From Stutzerimonas stutzeri (GTDB lineage: Bacteria > Pseudomonadota > Gammaproteobacteria > Pseudomonadales > Pseudomonadaceae), in assembly GCA_002387205.1 (NCBI GenBank), contig DGLA01000010.1, positions 438 to 64,437 of the forward strand: 64,000 nt of DNA. Reading direction: 5' to 3'. Shown in pieces: positions 9,057 to 18,481 of the stretch. Positions within the stretch are counted from its first letter, which is position 1; each line of letters starts with the position of its first letter. The notes below the pieces were generated by a model that did no database searches, had not been told where the DNA came from, and worked only from the letters and a program-made list of their open reading frames with translations. A program made the translations under genes and the position numbers.

Positions 9057-12000
9057 GGCGTAGCGCAAGAATTATTGGCTGGTTGCTGCTGGCTGTATTG
9101 GCGCTGGTATTGATGGTGGTACTGGCAATCGGGCTGGTCCTAGGCACCAATGGCGGAAGCCGTTGGGCACTGAGCAACGTACCCGGGCTTCAGCTCGAGC
9201 AATTCACCGGGCGCCTTGCCGGCCGCTGGCAGGCGGATCGTCTGGTATGGGAACAGAGTGGTCGCCGGGTCGAGTTGGCGTCGCCGCAGATGGACTGGTC
9301 ACCCGGTTGCCTGCTGCGCAGGACACTGTGCATAGAAGAACTGGTTACGGGCGATATCGACCTGAGGTTCCCTCCGGCAGCTGAAGAGGAGGACACAGGC
9401 GAGCCCTTCAGCCTGCCGGACCTTGATCTGCCGCTCGCGCTTCGTGTCGGTCGCGTCGACATCGGTGCGGTCAATCTCAACGGCGTTCAACAGCTGCAGG
9501 GCGCGGAGCTCCGAGCTGATTGGGACGAGCAGGGACTGCTGATCCGAGAGCTGGAGGTTCGCCGGGAAGACGTCCAGCTCGAGCTCTCGGGGCGCATTCA
9601 GACCAGAGCCGACTGGCCGCTGATGCTGAATGGTACGGCGGCGATCCGCTCGCCAAACGAGCAGCCCTGGGCGACAAAGTTCGAGGTGGACGGCGAGCTG
9701 CGCGAGCATCTGATGATCGATGTTCAAAGCCAGGGCTATCTGAATGCCAAGCTCAGCGGTTGGGTGCGCCCACTGGAACCGGACTTGCCAGCGAACCTGC
9801 TACTGGCACTTGAGGATTTCAAGGCGGTACCGACGCTGCCTGACGCCTTGCGTCTGGAGGCGCTGGAACTGACCGTCAAAGGCAATAAGGAGCAGGGCTA
9901 TCGCCTGAATGGTGACGGCAATCTGCAAGGCGAGGGCGGTGCGGTTGATCTTGCACTGAACGGCCTGGTCGACACCACCCACGCCGAGATCGAAGCCTTT
10001 AGTCTGGATGCGGGCGAGCAGCAGCGGCTCGACCTGAGCGGTGCCGTTAGCTGGCAGGACGGTCTGAATGCCGAGGCTCAACTGGCCTGGCGTGATTTCC
10101 CATGGCGCCGCCTCTATCCCGATATCGAGGAACCACCTGTTGCGCTACGTACCCTCGATGCGCAGGTCCAGTATGACGACGGAGATTATCTAGGTAACTT
10201 CAATGCAGCGCTGACAGGTCCTTCCGGTGACTTCACGCTGCAGAGCCCGGTCAGCGGCAATCTCGAAGAGGTGCACCTGCCGCAGCTGGAACTGCAAGCA
10301 GGACAGGGCAGGGCCGAAGGAAGCCTCAGCGTCGGGTTTGCAAACGGCGTCGATTGGACGACTCGGCTTGATCTGAGCGAATTCGATCCTGCTTACTGGG
10401 TGGCGGAGCTGCCAGGACAGATCGGCGGCACGCTCAGCAGTAGCGGCGCCCTGCGAGCCGAAAATCTGCAAGCCGAGGCCGCCCTCGACCTGAATGGCAG
10501 GTTGCGCGAACAACCGCTGAGGCTTGGGCTGCAGGTGAGTGGTGAAAACACCACCTGGCGCCTGCCGATGCTCGATCTGCGTCTGGGCGACAACCGCATC
10601 CAGGGCACTGGTCGCTGGGCCGAGACGCTTGAGGCGAGCCTGGCCCTCGATCTCGCGCGCCTGGGCCAGCTTTGGCCAGACCTGAGCGGCAGACTGACGG
10701 GTAACCTCGACCTGGCGGGCACGCCGGACGCACCGCAGGGAGAACTGGCGCTCAGTGGCACCGGGGTTGCGTTTCAGGACAATCGAGTCGAGCGCTTGCA
10801 ACTGGCCGCCGGTCTGTCCGAGGGCGAGCGCGGCCAGCTCAGCCTCGACGCCACGGGCTTGCAGGCGGGAACGACGGAGCTGGGTCAGCTGCAGCTGAGC
10901 GCCGAGGGTACGCAGGCGTCCCATCAGGCAAGACTGCAATTGCAAGGTCCGCTGGCTGACCTTGCGCTGGGGCTGACCGGCGGCCTCGAGGGAGGGGACT
11001 GGAAGGGACGGCTTACGCAAGCCGAGCTGGATGCCCAGGGGCAGCAATGGGCACTGCGCGACCCCGCGACGCTGCAGCGCTTGCAAGATGGCAGGATTAC
11101 CTTTGGCGCCCATTGCTGGGTCTCGGGCCAGGCGTCCCTGTGTGCCGACGATCAGCAACTGCAACCGGATCCACAGTTGCGCTATCGATTGCGAGATTTC
11201 CCCCTCCAATCGCTGGCTGCCTATCTGCCGGACAACCTGATCTGGCAGGGCGAAGTAAATGCTGATCTGTCCCTGGATTTGCCAGGCTCCGGCCCCAGCG
11301 GGACTATCCGTGTCGATGCCGGGCCTGGCACCTTGCGCATGCGTGATGGAGAGCAGTGGCTTGATTTCCCCTATCAGACCTTGTCGCTCAACAGCGAGCT
11401 TGCGCCGCAACAGGTCGACAGCCGGCTTCGATTCGAAGGAGGAAACCTGGGTGATCTGGATGTCCGGCTCCAGGTGGACCCCAGCGGCGAGGTCAAGCCG
11501 ATCTCCGGCAACTTCCAGCTACGCAATTTTGATCTTTCTGTGATACGGCCGTTTGTTACTCAGGTCGAGCAACTCGATGGGCAACTGAACGGCAATGGCC
11601 AGTTCTCGGGCACGCTGCAGAAGCCGCAAATCAACGGAGAGCTGGAGCTCAGCCAAGGCGAGATCGCGGGTGCTGAGCTGCCAGTGAGCTTCGAACAACT
11701 GCAGGTTACCGCCCGCATCGATGGCGAGCGGGTCCGGGTAGACGGTGGCTGGCGCAGCGGCGAGCAGGGGCAGGGACAGATTGCTGGCACGCTTGACTGG
11801 AGTGAGGCGCTGGATCTCGATATGCGAATCAGCGGCAGCCAGTTGCCGGTAGTCGTTGAGCCCTATGCCGAGCTTGAAATCGCCCCGGATCTGCGGATTC
11901 GCTTGGTTGACGAGCAACTGGCGGTGAGCGGCAAGCTGCAAGTGCCGCGTGGCGAGATAACTGTTCGGGAACTGCCTCCTTCCACGGTAAAGGTGTCGGA

Positions 12001-12745
12001 GGATGCGGTTATCGTCGGTGCCGAAGCGGAAGAAACAAAACCGCCGTTGGCGATTGGCATGGATGTCGATGTGGAGGTCGGTCAGGACCGGCTACGCTTC
12101 TCCGGCTTCGGTCTCACTGCCGACCTCGCCGGATATCTGCACATTGGCGACGACTTCGATGCGCGCGGTGAGCTCAGCCTCAATAAGGGGCGGTACCGCG
12201 CCTATGGCCAGCGTCTGACGATCCGCCGTGCCCGGTTGTTGTTCACCGGTGTCTTGTCCCAGCCATACCTGGACATCGAAGCGATACGTCGGATCGATGA
12301 CGAAAATGTCATCGCGGGCCTTCGCATCACTGGCAGCGCCGAGCAGCCGCGAGTCGATGTGTTCGCCGAGCCGGCCATGAGCCAGGAGCAGGCATTGTCT
12401 TATCTGGTGCTGGGTCGCCCGCTGGGCGCGGAAACCGGTGACAGCAATCTGCTGGCCCAGGCCGCGCTCGGCCTGGGCCTGGCCGGTAGTGCTTCAATTA
12501 CCGGCAATGTCGCACAGCGTTTAGGCATCGAAGATTTTCAGCTGGATACCGAAGGCAGTGGCGCCGATACCAGCGTGGTGGCGAGTGGAAAACTTACCGA
12601 CCGGCTCACATTGCGTTATGGCGTCGGGGTGTTCGAGCCTGCCAACACGGTCGCGTTGCGCTACCAGCTGACCAAGCGGATATTTCTCGAAGCGGCCAGC
12701 GGGCTAGCCAGTTCCCTGGATATTTTCTACAGACGTGATTTCTGA
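9053..12745 (+). CDS. tamB: TamB inner-membrane-anchored translocation protein, TTG start
   Basis: A 1230-residue protein with one N-terminal membrane anchor (about 8-31) and a long, repetitive beta-helical AsmA/TamB-type periplasmic body rich in DLSG/LQLSAEG strands. The conserved TamB C-terminal domain occupies roughly residues 900-1230; it includes LNKGRYRAYGQRLTIRRARL and ends SSLDIFYRRDF. It spans the periplasm and docks on TamA. The start is a TTG at 9053 that overlaps the tamA TGA (TTGA), with GGAG 6 nt upstream. No better-placed ATG exists before the membrane segment. Confidence 0.92.
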   Translation: MRRSARIIGWLLLAVLALVLMVVLAIGLVLGTNGGSRWALSNVPGLQLEQFTGRLAGRWQADRLVWEQSGRRVELASPQMDWSPGCLLRRTLCIEELVTGDIDLRFPPAAEEEDTGEPFSLPDLDLPLALRVGRVDIGAVNLNGVQQLQGAELRADWDEQGLLIRELEVRREDVQLELSGRIQTRADWPLMLNGTAAIRSPNEQPWATKFEVDGELREHLMIDVQSQGYLNAKLSGWVRPLEPDLPANLLLALEDFKAVPTLPDALRLEALELTVKGNKEQGYRLNGDGNLQGEGGAVDLALNGLVDTTHAEIEAFSLDAGEQQRLDLSGAVSWQDGLNAEAQLAWRDFPWRRLYPDIEEPPVALRTLDAQVQYDDGDYLGNFNAALTGPSGDFTLQSPVSGNLEEVHLPQLELQAGQGRAEGSLSVGFANGVDWTTRLDLSEFDPAYWVAELPGQIGGTLSSSGALRAENLQAEAALDLNGRLREQPLRLGLQVSGENTTWRLPMLDLRLGDNRIQGTGRWAETLEASLALDLARLGQLWPDLSGRLTGNLDLAGTPDAPQGELALSGTGVAFQDNRVERLQLAAGLSEGERGQLSLDATGLQAGTTELGQLQLSAEGTQASHQARLQLQGPLADLALGLTGGLEGGDWKGRLTQAELDAQGQQWALRDPATLQRLQDGRITFGAHCWVSGQASLCADDQQLQPDPQLRYRLRDFPLQSLAAYLPDNLIWQGEVNADLSLDLPGSGPSGTIRVDAGPGTLRMRDGEQWLDFPYQTLSLNSELAPQQVDSRLRFEGGNLGDLDVRLQVDPSGEVKPISGNFQLRNFDLSVIRPFVTQVEQLDGQLNGNGQFSGTLQKPQINGELELSQGEIAGAELPVSFEQLQVTARIDGERVRVDGGWRSGEQGQGQIAGTLDWSEALDLDMRISGSQLPVVVEPYAELEIAPDLRIRLVDEQLAVSGKLQVPRGEITVRELPPSTVKVSEDAVIVGAEAEETKPPLAIGMDVDVEVGQDRLRFSGFGLTADLAGYLHIGDDFDARGELSLNKGRYRAYGQRLTIRRARLLFTGVLSQPYLDIEAIRRIDDENVIAGLRITGSAEQPRVDVFAEPAMSQEQALSYLVLGRPLGAETGDSNLLAQAALGLGLAGSASITGNVAQRLGIEDFQLDTEGSGADTSVVASGKLTDRLTLRYGVGVFEPANTVALRYQLTKRIFLEAASGLASSLDIFYRRDF

Positions 12746-13141
12746 TTGAAAACAAACGCTGCGGATCGGCTGGCGTTGGCGCAGCGCTAGGCTACGCTCA
12801 AAGGCTTCCGTATGCGGCAACCTGGCTTCGGTTCACAGGCTGACCAATCGGTCGCCAACTTGCTTCGCTCATGCTCTGCAGATCCCGCACAAAGGGTGTG
12901 GCGCCAAGGGCCAAAGGTGGTGGTAGGATCGCTCGGTCGCTCCTTGCATGGCGGCTGATGCAGGGCTCTAGCACGAGTCTTGCAAGTTGTCGGTAGTGCC
13001 CCGGACATTGAAGTCGGGGCGTTACCGGGTCGTTTGGGCAGGCAGTTGGGAATGGGGCGTTCATCGCTGCCGTTCAAGCGCCCGTACTGGCTCGGCCCGC
13101 TCGGGCAAGGATGTCTAACATAATCAATAAGGGTGCCTTGA
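12746..13141. other. Non-coding gap between tamB and the alanine symporter gene
   Basis: About 396 bp with no gene I can support. A minus-strand frame (12798-13064) encodes a Pro/Arg-rich product resembling nothing I recognise and is probably spurious. No strong terminator hairpin follows tamB. The AT-richer 13110-13140 stretch just before the symporter start could be its promoter/leader. Confidence 0.5.
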
Positions 13142-14494
13142 ATGGAATTCCTGCAAAACCTGGTCAATAGCGTCAATGGTCTCGTCTGGGGACCGCCCAT
13201 GCTGGTGCTGATCCTCGGTACCGGTCTCTTCCTCATGGTCATGCTCAAGTTCATGCCGCTGGTGCGTATTGGAACCGGCTTTGCGCTGATCTGGCGCGGT
13301 CGCACCAAAGGCGACGAGGACACGGGCGAAATCAGTCCGTTTCAGGCATTGATGACCTGTCTGGCTGCGACGGTAGGTACCGGTAACATCGCTGGTGTTG
13401 CCACGGCGATCTTCCTGGGTGGTCCTGGTGCGCTGTTCTGGATGTGGTGCACAGCGCTGGTGGGGATGGCGACCAAGTACTGCGAAGTGGTGCTGGCCGT
13501 GCATTACCGCGAGAAGGATGACCGCGGCGAGCACGTGGGTGGCCCGATGTACGCGATCAAGAACGGGCTGGGCAAGCGCTGGTTATGGCTCGGTGGCGCT
13601 TTCGCGATCTTTGGCGGTCTGGCCGGTTTCGGGATCGGCAACATGGTCCAGGTGAACAGTATGGCCCTGGCTCTGGAAGCCACCTTTTCGGTTCCGCTGT
13701 GGGTAACCGGCCTGGTCACCATGTTGTTTGTGGGGCTGGTGATCCTTGGCGGGATCAAGCGAATCGGTGCGGTGGCAGCGGCGCTGGTTCCCTTTATGTG
13801 CGTTGCCTACATCATTGCCGGTATCGTGGTGCTGGTGGTACATGCTGCTGAGATTCCCGCAGCGTTCGACCTGATATTCACCCATGCCTTCTCGCCGATC
13901 GCAGCCACTGGCGGCTTTGCCGGCGCGGCGGTCATGGCAGCCATTCGTTTCGGGGTTGCGCGCGGCATCTTTTCCAACGAAGCAGGGCTCGGTACGGCAG
14001 GCATTGCACAGGCGGCCGGCACTACCAAAAGCTCGGTGCGTTCAGGTCTGATCGGCATGATGGGCACCTTTATCGACACCATCATCATCTGCTCCATTAC
14101 CGGCCTGGCGATCATCTGTTCCGGCGTCTGGACGGGCGGCGAAAGCGGGGCGGCCCTGTCGGCTGCTGCGTTCGAGTCAGCCATGCCTGGCGTTGGCGCT
14201 GCGCTGCTGACCATTGCATTGGTGGTGTTCGCGTTCACCACCATTCTTGGCTGGAGCTATTTCGGCGAAAAATGCTGGGAGTTCCTGGTTGGCACCAAGG
14301 CTATCTGGCCGTTCCGCGTGATCTGGGTCATCGCCGTGCCGTTTGGTGCCATCGCTCAGCTTGATTTCGCCTGGCTGCTTGCCGATACCCTGAACGGCCT
14401 GATGGCGATTCCCAACCTGGTTGCGCTGCTGCTGTTGAGCCCTGTGGTGGTGAAGTTGACCAAGGAATACTTCGCCCGCAACCGCGCTGTCTGA
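13142..14494 (+). CDS. Alanine/glycine:cation symporter (AGCS family)
   Basis: A 450-residue inner-membrane transporter with about eleven hydrophobic segments that couples alanine or glycine uptake to Na+. Family signatures are visible: TCLAATVGTGNIAGVATAIF near residues 64-83, TALVGMATKYCEVVLAVHYR near 102-121, and FGVARGIFSNEAGLGTAGIA near 276-295. The length agrees with AlsT/DagA-type carriers. A 9-bp hairpin follows the stop codon directly and separates it from tpx. Which amino acid is carried cannot be told from the sequence. Confidence 0.9.
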   Translation: MEFLQNLVNSVNGLVWGPPMLVLILGTGLFLMVMLKFMPLVRIGTGFALIWRGRTKGDEDTGEISPFQALMTCLAATVGTGNIAGVATAIFLGGPGALFWMWCTALVGMATKYCEVVLAVHYREKDDRGEHVGGPMYAIKNGLGKRWLWLGGAFAIFGGLAGFGIGNMVQVNSMALALEATFSVPLWVTGLVTMLFVGLVILGGIKRIGAVAAALVPFMCVAYIIAGIVVLVVHAAEIPAAFDLIFTHAFSPIAATGGFAGAAVMAAIRFGVARGIFSNEAGLGTAGIAQAAGTTKSSVRSGLIGMMGTFIDTIIICSITGLAIICSGVWTGGESGAALSAAAFESAMPGVGAALLTIALVVFAFTTILGWSYFGEKCWEFLVGTKAIWPFRVIWVIAVPFGAIAQLDFAWLLADTLNGLMAIPNLVALLLLSPVVVKLTKEYFARNRAV

Positions 14495-14500
14495 TAACCC

Positions 14501-14522
14501 GGGCCGCGAGCACTCGCGGCCC
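14501..14522 (+). terminator. GC-rich hairpin between the symporter gene and tpx
   Basis: A perfect 9-bp stem (GGGCCGCGA / TCGCGGCCC) with loop GCAC begins 6 nt after the symporter stop. No T-run follows, and the tpx ribosome-binding site (GAGAGGAG) comes 8 nt later. It may be a weak terminator or a processing/stability structure between the two cistrons. Confidence 0.5.
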
Positions 14523-14541
14523 ACGACTGAGAGGAGTTCAC

Positions 14542-15042
14542 ATGACGGAAGTAACCCTGAAGGGCAACCCGATCCAGGTAGCAGGCGATTTCCCGCAGGC
14601 CGGCCAGAAGGCCAAGCCGTTCAGCCTGGTGGGTGGCGATCTGTCGGATGTCACGCTTGGCAGTTTCGCCGGGAAGCGCAAGGTTCTGAACATATTTCCG
14701 AGCATCGACACCCCCACTTGCGCCACCTCGGTGCGCAAGTTCAATGCTCAGGCCAATGATCTGGCTAACACCGTAGTGCTCTGCATCTCTGCTGACCTGC
14801 CGTTCGCCCAGAAACGCTTCTGTGGTGCCGAAGGGCTGGAAAACGTAGTGAACCTGTCCACCATGCGAGGTCGTGATTTCCTGGAGGACTACGGCGTGCT
14901 GATTGCCAGCGGTCCGCTTGCTGGGGTGTCTGCCCGTGCCGTAGTGGTTCTGGACGAACAGGATCAGGTCTTGCATAGCGAGCTGGTAGCGGAGATCGGC
15001 AGCGAACCAGACTATGAAGCAGCGTTGGGCGCGCTCAAGTAG
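14542..15042 (+). CDS. tpx: Thiol peroxidase (atypical 2-Cys peroxiredoxin)
   Basis: A 166-residue Tpx that reduces lipid and other hydroperoxides with thioredoxin. The peroxidatic cysteine is Cys60 in SIDTPTCATS and the resolving cysteine is Cys94 in KRFCGAEGLENV; together they form the intramolecular disulfide typical of Tpx. Thr57 and Arg in SARAVVVLD complete the active site. The start ATG follows GAGAGGAG at good spacing. A Rho-independent-type hairpin lies 11 bp downstream. Confidence 0.95.
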   Translation: MTEVTLKGNPIQVAGDFPQAGQKAKPFSLVGGDLSDVTLGSFAGKRKVLNIFPSIDTPTCATSVRKFNAQANDLANTVVLCISADLPFAQKRFCGAEGLENVVNLSTMRGRDFLEDYGVLIASGPLAGVSARAVVVLDEQDQVLHSELVAEIGSEPDYEAALGALK

Positions 15043-15053
15043 ATAATCGATAG

Positions 15054-15074
15054 GAGGCGGTGCAACGCCGCCTC
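15054..15074 (+). terminator. tpx terminator hairpin
   Basis: A perfect 7-bp GC stem (GAGGCGG / CCGCCTC) with loop TGCAACG lies 11 nt after the tpx stop and is followed by TTCATC, a weak T-rich tail. Confidence 0.6.
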
Positions 15075-15127
15075 TTCATCAGCCAATTGCTGACGGCAAA
15101 AACACGACCTTTCAGACTCCGCTCTTT

Positions 15128-15250
15128 GCCAATCCCAATTGGCTGAAACTTGTCACTCCCCTTAGCTTGCCGATAAAGGTTGTTTCTTTCCCAGGGCAGC
15201 TTTTCCCCGCGATGGCGTTAGGCCAGATTTTTTGCCTTTCTGAAAAATCT
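15128..15250 (+). promoter_or_regulatory. Leader/promoter region of the COG4091-type gene with two inverted repeats
   Basis: Two inverted repeats lie in the gap before the SAF-domain dehydrogenase gene. One is GCCAAT-CCCA-ATTGGC (15128-15143). The other is AGATTTTT...AAAAATCT (15225-15250). The first looks like an operator; the second is AT-rich and could form a hairpin about 40 nt before the start codon. No regulator is adjacent. Confidence 0.35.
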
Positions 15251-15289
15251 TTTCCAGGCGCTGCGGTCCTAGCCTTCAATGCCCACTGA

Positions 15290-16522
15290 ATGGATTCGCT
15301 TATGTCCCTTTCGCCTCTTAAAAAGATCGGTGTTTCCGGCACGGGAATGATTGCGCACTGTCTCATCCGGCTGATCGAGCAACACTACCGGGACATGGAA
15401 ATTTCCCGGGTCCTGACACGGCGGCCATTGAACTCGTTCAGTGACTTTCCGCTGCCGGAACGGCTCACCAATTCCATTGATCAGCTGATCGACACTGCCG
15501 ACATCATCATCGAATGCAGCGGCGATGTGTTCCACGGCACCGAAGTCATCGAGAGAGCGTTCGAAGCTGGATTGCCTGTGGTTACGGTCAATGCCGAACT
15601 CCAGGTAACGACAGGCTCCTATCTGGCAGGAAAGGGTTTTCTCACCGAAGCGGAAGGCGATCAGCCAGGCTCTCTGGCGGCCTTGCATGAGGAAGCCCTG
15701 ATGATGGGCTTCAAGCCGTTGGTGTACGGCAACATGAAGGGGTATCTGAACCATGATCCGTCGCCTGAAGACATGGCGTACTGGTCCAAGCGGCAAGGTA
15801 TCAGCATCGACCAGACCACCTCGTTCACGGATGGCACCAAGGTGCAGATCGAACAGGTCATCGTCGGTAATGGTCTCGGCGCGACCATCACGCGGCAGGG
15901 CCTGGAAGGGTTGGCCTCCACCAACCTCAACGAGACCGGCAATCTACTCGGCATGATGGCCGAGCGCCTCGGTCGCCCCTTCGTTGACTATGTGATTCCG
16001 TCGGGTTATCCGGCCGGCGGTGTATTTCTGGTCTGTCGTCACGACGACAACCAGCGCGCCGCCATCGAATACTTCAAGCTTGGCCCCGGCCCCTATTACA
16101 CCCTGGTCCGACCGTTTCACCTGTGCTCGCTCGAAGTGGGGAAGACGGTGCGTCGCGTGCTGCAAGGGGGCGGCGTGTTGCTCAACAACTCCACTTCGCC
16201 AACCTTGGGTGTCGGGGCGATCGCCAAACGGGCGATGCGTCCCGGTGAGCTCATCGAACGGGGAATCGGCGGTTTCCAGTTTCGGGGCGAGGCGCTCAAG
16301 CTCGACAAACATCCGGATCACGTACCCATCGGCCTGCTGCGCAAGACGGCTTTGAAACGGGCCGTCGAGCCAGGCCAGCTGATCACTTTCGATGACATCG
16401 ATATCCTTCCCAGCCGGGCGCTGGATATCGTCATCCAGCAGCGCGCCGAGCGGCTGGCGGCAACAACGAGGGAAAAAGGGCCAGAAAGCGGGGCAGTCGA
16501 CATGCTTGCCCTTGGGACCTAG
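15290..16522 (+). CDS. NAD(P)-binding dehydrogenase-like protein with C-terminal SAF domain (COG4091 type)
   Basis: A 410-residue protein resembling the family labelled predicted homoserine dehydrogenase with a SAF domain. A Rossmann motif, GVSGTGMIAHCL, lies at about 14-25, with a second strand IIIECSGDVFHGTEV near 75-90. The C-terminal third (about 325-400) has the SAF-type pattern KTALKRAVEPGQLITFDDI. It lacks the aspartokinase or ACT region of a true homoserine dehydrogenase, so that reaction should not be assumed. Members occur near polysaccharide and sugar-acid genes. Met1 (15290) and Met5 (15302) are both possible starts; neither has a clear Shine-Dalgarno. It is convergent with the MurJ-like gene. 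Confidence 0.7.
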   Translation: MDSLMSLSPLKKIGVSGTGMIAHCLIRLIEQHYRDMEISRVLTRRPLNSFSDFPLPERLTNSIDQLIDTADIIIECSGDVFHGTEVIERAFEAGLPVVTVNAELQVTTGSYLAGKGFLTEAEGDQPGSLAALHEEALMMGFKPLVYGNMKGYLNHDPSPEDMAYWSKRQGISIDQTTSFTDGTKVQIEQVIVGNGLGATITRQGLEGLASTNLNETGNLLGMMAERLGRPFVDYVIPSGYPAGGVFLVCRHDDNQRAAIEYFKLGPGPYYTLVRPFHLCSLEVGKTVRRVLQGGGVLLNNSTSPTLGVGAIAKRAMRPGELIERGIGGFQFRGEALKLDKHPDHVPIGLLRKTALKRAVEPGQLITFDDIDILPSRALDIVIQQRAERLAATTREKGPESGAVDMLALGT

Positions 16523-16555
16523 CGCGATCCGGTGTAGCGGTGCCAGCTCCACAAT

Positions 16556-16580
16556 AAACCCCGCCAGCCCTGCGGGGTTT
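16556..16580. terminator. Terminator between convergent COG4091-type and murJ-like genes
   Basis: A perfect 9-bp stem (AAACCCCGC / GCGGGGTTT) with a 7-nt loop. It is followed by CTCGTTTCC on the plus strand and preceded by A-rich sequence, so it could serve both converging transcripts. Confidence 0.8.
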
Positions 16581-16729
16581 CTCGTTTCCTGCCAATGCGT
16601 TGCAACAGTTGGGTCATCCACAGGAAGTCCGGCGCGCCTCTGGTATGGCCAGTGGCCGCGCGCTCTCCTTGTGCAAACCGCGCTTGCCTAGCTAGGGTCA
16701 GGCAGCTGCAGGCGCCGAGACCAGGCCAG

Positions 16730-18199
16730 TCAGGCTTTCTTCATCGACCAATAGGCAGGGCGGAACAGGTCGCGCTCGCCCAACACCAGGACGCCTGCGG
16801 CGAACGCACCCAGAACCAGCGCGATGTACAGGCACAGCTGGACCAGGCCGTGCGGTGCCGGTAGCCAATTTGTCGCCACGGCAACAAGGGCGCCGGTCAC
16901 ACCCCAGCGCAGCAGCACGCTGGCAGCCAGGCCGTTGGGTGAGGCTCGGTAGACATACAAGCCCATGAACAGTGCCTGCAGCATTGCCCCACTGGAGAAC
17001 GCGAACGCCAGCCCTTCGGCACCGTACTGCCGGTAGAGCAGCGCGTCGAGACCGATGGTCATGGTTGAGCTGATCAGCGTGATGATCAGGAACAGACGCG
17101 ATTGATGCTGGGCAAGCAGGGTGCGCCCCCAGAGCAACGCCAGCCCCATCGCGGGCAGGCCAAGGGCATAAAGCACGACCAGGGAAGCGGTGGCCTCGGT
17201 CTGTGCCACGCCGAACTGGCCTCTTTCGAGCAACACCGAGACTACAGGCTCAGGAAACGAGCAGAGCACCACGGTCGCAGGCACCAGGAACAGCAAGGTC
17301 GCGAGCAGACCCTTGCGTACCAGGGCTGCATGGCCGCTGTGGTCGTCCTCGCTCCAACTGGAGACGAAGCGCGGGAACAGCACGGCCAGCACGGACAGGG
17401 CATAGAGGGTCAACGGAATGGTGACGATGCGGAACGAAAACGACAGCATGGTAATGCTGCCTTCATCCAGATAGGAAGCGAAGATCCGTTCGGCCAGGAT
17501 GCATCCCTGCTGCGCGCCGGCAGCCAGGAGAACCGGGGCGAATGCCAGACCGAAACCGCCACCGTGCCCTTCGGCCTCTACCGGGTGGAGCTCACCCCGC
17601 AGGTAGGCGATGCGCCGATGCTGGATGACGATCAATGCCAGCTGCGGCAGTAGCATGCCGATGAAAATGACCATGCCGGTGGGCTGGAACAGCAGGATGC
17701 CGATGATCGCGCCTGCGTTCAGCAGAACAGTACGAGTCATGGGCAGTATGAACACTTCATCCATGTTGAGCAGCGCGCCCTGGCAATACAGGACCGCTTG
17801 CACCGCAACCAGGGCGGCGCCAACACAAAAGACGATCTGTCCGGCGTCGACCTGGCTGTCCGACCAGCCCGGCGCAAGCAGATTGAGGAACCAGTAGCTT
17901 CCCACGATTGCGATGGCGCTGACCGCGGCGCCCGCGAGCATCACCCGCCAGTAGAGCCAGCGGCCAACGGTTTCGAAAAGCGCCTGCGACTGACTGCGCA
18001 ACCTCTGCAGGTAAGGGATCATGGCGTCGCGCAATGCGAGGCCAAGGAAGTTCTCGAAGAACATCGGCAAGATCAGCGCGACGAAGATGAGGTCCGCTTC
18101 CCAGCTCAGGCCGAAGGCCTTGGCGATAAACAGGTCGCGTAGGAAACCGAGAAGAAAACTGGCGACAGTCAACGCCAGGATGACCAGTGATGCATTCAT
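16730..18199 (-). CDS. MurJ/MviN-like lipid-linked oligosaccharide flippase
   Basis: A 489-residue inner-membrane protein with about 13-14 hydrophobic segments of the MOP (MurJ/MviN) superfamily. The N-terminal region holds the MurJ-like FLLGFLRDLFIAKAFGLS and the substrate-cavity-type arginine in GLALRDAMIPYLQRL. The length is a little short for MurJ (about 510). An essential murJ is normally beside ribF or rpsT, which are absent here, so a paralogue that flips an exopolysaccharide or another lipid-linked precursor is more likely. The frame is open to 18295; the ATG at 18199 with AGGA 8 nt upstream is preferred. Confidence 0.7.
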   Translation of the reverse strand: MNASLVILALTVASFLLGFLRDLFIAKAFGLSWEADLIFVALILPMFFENFLGLALRDAMIPYLQRLRSQSQALFETVGRWLYWRVMLAGAAVSAIAIVGSYWFLNLLAPGWSDSQVDAGQIVFCVGAALVAVQAVLYCQGALLNMDEVFILPMTRTVLLNAGAIIGILLFQPTGMVIFIGMLLPQLALIVIQHRRIAYLRGELHPVEAEGHGGGFGLAFAPVLLAAGAQQGCILAERIFASYLDEGSITMLSFSFRIVTIPLTLYALSVLAVLFPRFVSSWSEDDHSGHAALVRKGLLATLLFLVPATVVLCSFPEPVVSVLLERGQFGVAQTEATASLVVLYALGLPAMGLALLWGRTLLAQHQSRLFLIITLISSTMTIGLDALLYRQYGAEGLAFAFSSGAMLQALFMGLYVYRASPNGLAASVLLRWGVTGALVAVATNWLPAPHGLVQLCLYIALVLGAFAAGVLVLGERDLFRPAYWSMKKA

Positions 18200-18481
18200 T
18201 CCGTGATCCTGTACAGGCGCGGTAAAGCTGGCCTGAATAAAGCGGCGTCGCGCATCGGTGTGGAGTCGATCGCCTGGAACAGTCCATGAGTTCATCCGCC
18301 AGTGGGCTGGCGAACGTTACATAGACTGAAAGGCTTTAGCATGGTTCCTGCTGGCGAAACACGGTTTGCCGGTCCGTGATCGGCGCCGACAAGCGCGGAT
18401 ACGTAAAAATGCCGTAAATCCGCTTTGCGAGCGAGGCGCGACTGCTTATGGTTCACGCTCTTTTCCAGGCGAACACAGTTC

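Noticed and set aside
12798..13064. 88-residue minus-strand frame in the tamB-symporter gap
   Set aside because: No ribosome-binding site or family resemblance, and an unusual Pro/Arg-rich composition; it is kept only as a non-coding gap.
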